This document shows positions 5,503 through 8,771 of a stretch of 8,771 nt of DNA, piece by piece. The stretch lies in assembly GCA_938004375.1 (NCBI GenBank), contig CALKWH010000144.1, positions 1 through 8,771 on the forward strand, written 5' to 3'. How positions within the stretch are numbered: position 1 is the first letter of the stretch; the number at the start of each line of letters is the position of its first letter. The DNA comes from an uncultured Pseudomonadota bacterium (GTDB lineage Bacteria > Myxococcota_A > Polyangia > HGW-17). Position numbers and translations under genes: made by a program. The notes beneath the pieces were generated by a model. It did not search any database, was not told the DNA's origin, and saw nothing but the letters and a program-made list of their open reading frames with translations.

Positions 5503-6552
5503 TCATTGCCGGCATTTGTCAATGAAATAATCGAGCCCCTGGCGCCGCAGCACCAGCGCGCACAACACGCCAGCCGTGAACCCGCCCAGATGCACCATCC
5601 AGGCCACCTCGCCGTCGGCTTGGGCGGCAATTAGGAACTGCAGGCCCACCCAGATGCCCATGTACCACAGCACGCGCATCTTCAGCCGCGCCAGGAGCAG
5701 CACGACGTAGACCTTCACCCGCGGGAACAGCACCAGATAGGCGCCCATGAGTCCGGCGATGGCCCCCGAGGCCCCCACGACCGGCGTCTCCAGGTCGACC
5801 AGGTGCTGGGCGAAGGCCCCCGCGATCAGCGCCAGGACATAGATGACCAGGAACGCCGCGCGCCCCAGGCGGTCCTCGATGTTGTCGCCGAAGACGTACA
5901 GAAAGTAGCAGTTGCCGAACAGATGGAGCCAGCCGCCGTGGAGCATGCCGTAGGTCAAGAGCGTCCAGGGCTGCCCGGCGACCTGGCCCGGCGTGTAGCC
6001 GAAGCGCCGCACGATCCACTCCGTCATGGCCTCGCTGCCGAACAGGTGGACCGCGAACTGGGCGAGGAAGACGGCCGTGAGCGACCCGAGCAGCCCGATG
6101 GTGAGCCAGGGGCGGCGACGCACCGGGTTCCACACCTCGATGGGGATGCCGCTGACGGCCTGGAGCAGGTAGGACCAGAAGCCGGGCTCCTGGAGCTGGG
6201 GGCTCTCCTGGATCGCCGCGGTGACGACCGCCGCGACCCGGGAACCCTCCCCCGCGTCGAGCCACAGTCCCTGACAGGTCGGGCACAACTCGATGGTGAC
6301 CTCGTCCTTGCCGTGACGCAGAACGAGTGACTCCAGGGGCGCGCCGTCGACCGGACAGGGGCGTTCGGTGGGAGTCCGGGAGGCGATCGCACCGTGGGAT
6401 TGCCAGAGCGCGGGATCGACCGCGGGACCGATGACCTCGGCCCCCTCCCCCCCATCAAGCCAGACGCCGCCGCATTCACCGCAGAGATCCATCTCGACCT
6501 CGCTGTAACGGGCGCTCTTTAGCGGAAGAAAACAACGTGGACACTTTCTCAT
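5503..6552 (-). CDS. Rhomboid intramembrane serine protease with two N-terminal TFIIB-type zinc ribbons
   Basis: 349 residues from ATG 6552. The N-terminus has two zf-TFIIB-like ribbons. Ribbon 1 uses C4-x2-C7 and C24-x2-C27, then GGVWLDGGE. Ribbon 2 has C66-P-V-D69 and C90-x2-C93, then QGLWLDAGE, with Asp in place of the second Cys. From ~148 a six-helix rhomboid core follows: HGGWLH (205-210) with N214 in HLFGN, the catalytic serine S262 in GASG, and the catalytic histidine H321 in HLGGFTAG. Rhomboids cleave transmembrane segments of other membrane proteins; S262/H321 indicate an active enzyme. The ribbons probably face the cytoplasm and may bind a partner or sense metal/redox (inference). 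The frame extends upstream to 6870, but GGAGGT (6559-6564) is 6 bases from ATG 6552. It lies 20 bases behind the PEBP gene, so it is probably in one operon with it. Confidence 0.93.
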   Translation of the reverse strand: MRKCPRCFLPLKSARYSEVEMDLCGECGGVWLDGGEGAEVIGPAVDPALWQSHGAIASRTPTERPCPVDGAPLESLVLRHGKDEVTIELCPTCQGLWLDAGEGSRVAAVVTAAIQESPQLQEPGFWSYLLQAVSGIPIEVWNPVRRRPWLTIGLLGSLTAVFLAQFAVHLFGSEAMTEWIVRRFGYTPGQVAGQPWTLLTYGMLHGGWLHLFGNCYFLYVFGDNIEDRLGRAAFLVIYVLALIAGAFAQHLVDLETPVVGASGAIAGLMGAYLVLFPRVKVYVVLLLARLKMRVLWYMGIWVGLQFLIAAQADGEVAWMVHLGGFTAGVLCALVLRRQGLDYFIDKCRQ

Positions 6553-6558
6553 GGACCT

Positions 6559-6564
6559 ACCTCC
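6559..6564 (-). promoter_or_regulatory. Strong ribosome binding site GGAGGT deciding rhomboid start 6552
   Basis: Minus-strand GGAGGT, 6 bases from ATG 6552. It rules against the 106-codon longer frame from 6870, whose extra part overlaps the PEBP coding sequence. Confidence 0.85.
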
Positions 6565-6572
6565 GGAGACCC

Positions 6573-7196
6573 TCAGCGTTGATAGGTCCCCATCAGTTGG
6601 GCGGTTCCCAGGACGTGCCCCTTCATCGCCGCGAGCAGTTGGGCCTTGGTCGCGCCCGGCGCCAATTCCAGGTGCGCATCCAGTGCGTACAGGCGAAAAT
6701 AGTATCGGTGCGGCTTGCCCGGGGGCGGTTTGGGTCCGCCCCAGCCTTGCTCCTTCCACGAGTTGGTGCCCGCGGAATACAGTTGGACCGAGGCGACGGC
6801 GGCCCCGCGGATCACCATGGTGTCGGGCGTGGCATCGACGGGGATGTGGTAGAGCACGTCGTGCACCCACGGCTCGGGCGTGGGCGCGTCGGGATCGTCC
6901 ATGATCAGGGCGAGCTCGACGGTGCCCTCGGGGAGGTTCCGCCAGGCGAGCCGGGGCGGCGTGTTCTTACCCTCGCCGTGGTAGGCATGGATCTTCGGGA
7001 TGGGCTGACCCTCGGCGAAGTCGGCGCTCTCGAGGACGAACGCGGTGGCGGGATCGGCGGGCGTGGCGGGCATGTCGGAGACCTCCTGGGAAGGGACGGA
7101 CATCGGGGACGGGGTCGGGGACGGTCCTGCACCGCTATTCCGGCTGCAGGCGATCAATAAGAGCGACAGGACGAAAGCGCTACGAACGTGACACAT
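6573..7196 (-). CDS. YbhB/YbcL-family (PEBP, Raf-kinase-inhibitor-like) lipoprotein
   Basis: 207 residues. A signal peptide with a canonical lipobox L14-I-A-C17 is followed by a Pro/Ser-rich spacer (~18-50). Residues ~51-207 form a phosphatidylethanolamine-binding-protein fold of YbhB size: DPDAP (101-105), W110-V-H112 and GPKPPPGKPHRYYFRLYALD (154-173), which line the anion/ligand pocket in this family. Bacterial members have no settled role; binding of small phosphorylated or lipid head-group ligands is proposed from the fold. Here the domain should be anchored in the envelope rather than cytoplasmic as in E. coli YbhB. The upstream gene ends 9 bases before its ATG, and GAGG (7204-7207) overlaps that stop codon, which fits translational coupling. 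The rhomboid gene follows after 20 bases. Family assignment is firm; the lipid anchor is well supported by the lipobox. Confidence 0.92.
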   Translation of the reverse strand: MCHVRSAFVLSLLLIACSRNSGAGPSPTPSPMSVPSQEVSDMPATPADPATAFVLESADFAEGQPIPKIHAYHGEGKNTPPRLAWRNLPEGTVELALIMDDPDAPTPEPWVHDVLYHIPVDATPDTMVIRGAAVASVQLYSAGTNSWKEQGWGGPKPPPGKPHRYYFRLYALDAHLELAPGATKAQLLAAMKGHVLGTAQLMGTYQR

Positions 7197-7205
7197 TCTG
7201 ACACC

Positions 7206-7592
7206 TCAACGCAAGTAACCCCAGACGATGGCCCAACCCACCAGGGTCCGAACCTCGGCAGGAGCTTCGCCGGGAAATCGCTCGACCACAACGGCCTCCA
7301 GCGCGAGGGAATCCACGTCCTGGGTCGACGCGAAGCCGGTCTTCGAAGCAGAGATGAAGCGCCCCAGGACCGAATAGGCGAAGTCCGACACCTCGCCGTA
7401 ACGGGCGACCAGCGCCTGCAGCCGGGCCTCGTCGGGGGCTTCGCCGAACCGCGCCCGCATCCTCCGGCGCAGCCGCTTCACCCAGGCGGCGTCATGCGCG
7501 CCCAAAAGACGTCCGCACTCGTCGGACACCCAGGCGCGCAGCTCGGCAGTGATCGCGACGTCGGCGCCGGCGGGCGTACGCACAGGGCTCAT
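7206..7592 (-). CDS. Small hypothetical protein, translationally coupled to the YcxB-like gene
   Basis: 128 residues from ATG 7592. That ATG overlaps the stop codon of the preceding YcxB-like gene as ATGA (7589-7592), a classic coupling arrangement, with GGGGGA just upstream. The frame continues upstream to 7745, but that part overlaps the YcxB-like gene. The protein is soluble: Arg/Ala-rich helix at ~17-65 (WVKRLRRRMRARFGEAPDEARL), then a mixed region ~66-128 containing YGEVSDFAYSVLGRF and ending LVGWAIVWGYLR. It has a single cysteine (C26) and no signal peptide. I recognise no family or catalytic motif. Gene order suggests it works with the YcxB-like membrane protein, perhaps as a cytoplasmic partner (inference). 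Confidence 0.7.
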   Translation of the reverse strand: MSPVRTPAGADVAITAELRAWVSDECGRLLGAHDAAWVKRLRRRMRARFGEAPDEARLQALVARYGEVSDFAYSVLGRFISASKTGFASTQDVDSLALEAVVVERFPGEAPAEVRTLVGWAIVWGYLR

Positions 7593-8077
7593 CGGACTCG
7601 TCCCCCGACGGCTTCCACGCGCTGCACGAGGAAGTCGCGCATCGGAGGCGGGAGGCATGCGAGCGGCAGCACATTGAACCCGCCCTCGCGATACAGCAGC
7701 AGCCACAGATCTTCGAACCGCCACAACTCCTTCACCACGGACCACTTCAGGCTCGCGGCGCCCACCGTCGATGAGAAGGCGAAACGCTCATCGTCGGCGA
7801 TAAACCTCGCCAACGGCGCGTCCATGCGGCGGAACCGCCCCATCGAGGCACGGTAGTGCACGAAGAACAGGAGCGCAGCGAAGCCCAGCGCGACGGCAAG
7901 CGCCGCCACCAGCACGATCCGAATCCAGGCCTCGGTGCCCTGGCTCTGCAGCACCAAGAAGCTCGAGAACACCATCGCCAGCGCGACCCAGTAGCCGGGC
8001 CCGAGGCTCCGTCGCCAGTAGCACCACACGGCACGGCGGACGAGGACTTCATTGTAGGTCAGGGTGGTCTCGTGCAT
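7589..8077 (-). CDS. YcxB-like membrane protein
   Basis: 162 residues from ATG 8077, the first gene of the six-gene minus run. After a short polar start (MHETTLTYNEVLVRRAVWCYWRR) there are two membrane helices, about 28-45 and 53-74. A cytoplasmic C-terminal domain (~95-158) follows, with the YcxB-type pattern: FAFSSTVGAASLKWSVVKELWRF, then FEDLWLLLYREGGFNVLPLACL and a closing helix PMRDFLVQRVEAV. YcxB-like proteins are small, widespread and of unknown function. An earlier in-frame ATG at 8152 would add 25 polar residues before the conserved start and is disfavoured, though the ribosome binding site for 8077 (GGGAAAG) is only fair. A possible -35 TTGACC (8119-8124, minus) lies upstream without a convincing -10. 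Coupled by an ATGA overlap to the next gene. Confidence 0.75.
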   Translation of the reverse strand: MHETTLTYNEVLVRRAVWCYWRRSLGPGYWVALAMVFSSFLVLQSQGTEAWIRIVLVAALAVALGFAALLFFVHYRASMGRFRRMDAPLARFIADDERFAFSSTVGAASLKWSVVKELWRFEDLWLLLYREGGFNVLPLACLPPPMRDFLVQRVEAVGGRVR

Positions 8078-8112
8078 GTCGCTTTCCCGTGACCGATGGA
8101 AACACCGAATGA

Positions 8113-8133
8113 GGCAGGGGTCAAGTCTTAAGA
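8113..8133. other. Palindrome-bearing segment, possible remnant of a REP-type element
   Basis: The segment around GGGGTCAAGTCTTAAGA (8117-8133) includes the palindrome TCTTAAGA (8126-8133). It resembles the 'AAGACTTGACCCC' ends I remember near REP-associated Y1 transposases in many genomes. No transposase and no second copy were seen in the window. It lies in the 166-base gap between the YcxB-like gene and the broken DKNYY gene. Weak. Confidence 0.2.
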
Positions 8134-8243
8134 AGTGGTCGTCGATGCTCAATGGAGATCACTGGTTCGCCAGTACCGTGGAAATGTTCCACACGGGAAG
8201 GTTCCTTCTTGGGTCGAGGCGACGGGCACAAACGAGCCGATCC

Positions 8244-8664
8244 ATGGTATCCTGCGGGCGGGGCTTCGCTCCCGGGCGGCCCAGGCTCCATTACATCGAA
8301 CACGAGACCACTGACGGACTATCGATCCCTGTGCTCGACAACGCCGATCCGGCGTCTTTCATCGTCTTCGGCTATCGCTGGGGAAATGACGCCCGGCACG
8401 TCTGGCACAACGGCATCAGGCTCGAGGACCTGGACCCGTCGGAGCTTTCCGTGATCCCGGGTCAGGACGAACTTCTTCGACTACGTTCGGGACAGCCGCA
8501 GGGTCTTCGTCGGGCACCGCGAGATCGTGGGCGCGGACGCCGGATCCTTCACATGCACGCAGGACCCGGGTGATCCGAACCGCGTGTTCGCCGCTGATCG
8601 GAACTATATCTGGAACACGAACGAATGGACCGACAAGGAGGGCTTCGCGAAGAGACCGAGGTGA
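8244..8664 (+). pseudogene. DKNYY-repeat protein, broken by a one-base frameshift
   Basis: Two plus-strand frames join to make one protein with three DKNYY-type units. Unit 1 (from GAT 8346) reads ADPASFIVFGYRWGNDARHVW. Unit 2 (from GAC 8433) begins DPSELSVIPG in the first frame and continues NFFDYVRDSRRVFVGHREI in the frame starting at 8470. Unit 3 (from GAC 8536) reads ADAGSF, then RVFAADRNYIW, and ends at the stop TGA 8662-8664. Unit spacing is 87 bases, then 103 (34 codons plus one), so one extra base lies near the GGG at 8459-8461. The family consists of short repeats of unknown function, often in secreted or lipid-anchored bacterial proteins. The start is uncertain: ATG 8244 (MVSCGRGF) is in frame but has no good ribosome binding site and no signal peptide. 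It may be a real pseudogene or an assembly error near the contig end. Confidence 0.6.
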
Positions 8665-8674
8665 CTGTTGGAAA

Positions 8675-8697
8675 TGGACTTAGTGGACAGAGTGGAC
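8675..8697 (+). repeat. 9-bp-period TGGAC tandem repeat
   Basis: TGGAC begins at 8675, 8684 and 8693, exactly 9 bases apart, the last two as AGTGGAC. It starts 11 bases past the broken gene's stop and is not part of an evident reading frame. Confidence 0.6.
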
Positions 8698-8701
8698 TGG
8701 C

Positions 8702-8771
8702 GAACGTCCCCGTTCACCGGCTGGTTGGTTGTTTGCATTTTGTCCTTTTTTGGGTAAAAAAAACCCGGCGA
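8702..8771. other. Contig end: small hairpin followed by doubtful low-complexity sequence
   Basis: GAACG-TCCC-CGTTC (8702-8715) can form a small hairpin, about 38 bases after the stop at 8664. The remainder is T-rich and ends in runs of six T (8745-8750 region), eight A and CCC, unlike the GC-rich rest. No gene is visible. With the adapter at the other end, a sequencing or assembly artefact is likely for the last ~30 bases. Confidence 0.45.

Noticed and set aside
6553..6870. 106-codon N-terminal extension of the rhomboid
   Set aside because: It overlaps the PEBP gene in another frame; GGAGGT at 6559-6564 points to ATG 6552, where the zinc ribbon begins.
6537..7160. Plus-strand 207-codon frame opposite the PEBP gene
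   Set aside because: Antisense shadow; the minus strand carries clear PEBP motifs.
7593..7745. N-terminal extension of the small hypothetical protein
   Set aside because: It overlaps the YcxB-like gene entirely; the ATGA junction at 7589-7592 explains the true start.
1..8771. Defence, toxin-antitoxin, prophage or secretion-system locus
   Set aside because: No nuclease, methyltransferase, integrase, phage structural or TA pair recognised; genes are envelope and housekeeping-like types.

Overview
This 8,771-base window looks like one short, high-GC metagenomic contig. Bases 1-65 are not biological: they match an Illumina P7/index/TruSeq read-2 adapter with two mismatches, so genomic sequence begins at about base 66. 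The last ~30 bases are also suspect (homopolymer runs, abrupt loss of GC). The codon use, the density of lipoprotein signal peptides, the Asn/Val-repeat lipoprotein linker and the Cys-rich secreted proteins suggest an uncultured member of the Myxococcota or a related former deltaproteobacterial lineage. That placement is inference, because there is no rRNA or marker gene.

Layout. (1) 66-964, minus: N-terminal 299 residues of a LonB-like AAA+ protease, cut by the adapter junction. (2) 965-1163: divergent promoter region with a CGATTT hexamer repeat. (3) 1164-2078, plus: Cys-rich lipoprotein with a perfect (Asn-Val-Asn)5 linker. (4) 2083-2634, minus: lipoprotein with an alanine-rich heptad linker and a C-terminal YHS-like metal-binding domain. 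(5) 2817-4565, plus: large lipoprotein of unknown function, possibly a beta-propeller. (6) 4623-8077, minus: six co-directional genes. In transcription order these are a YcxB-like membrane protein, a small hypothetical protein coupled to it by an ATGA overlap, a lipoprotein form of the YbhB/YbcL (PEBP) family, a rhomboid protease with two N-terminal zinc ribbons, and two tandem paralogous small membrane proteins. (7) 8244-8664, plus: a DKNYY-repeat protein broken by a one-base frameshift. (8) 8665-8771: a 9-bp tandem repeat, then the doubtful contig end.

How the genes may work together: most products are predicted to act at the membrane or in the envelope. The six-gene run is packed like an operon and puts an intramembrane protease beside small membrane proteins of unknown function, which could be its substrates or partners (inference). 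I see no phage, CRISPR, toxin-antitoxin or recognised defence locus. No tRNA or rRNA was noticed. The most interesting biology is the zinc-ribbon/rhomboid fusion and the paralogous membrane-protein pair beside it. The firmest observation is the adapter contamination, which also creates a false 319-codon reading frame.
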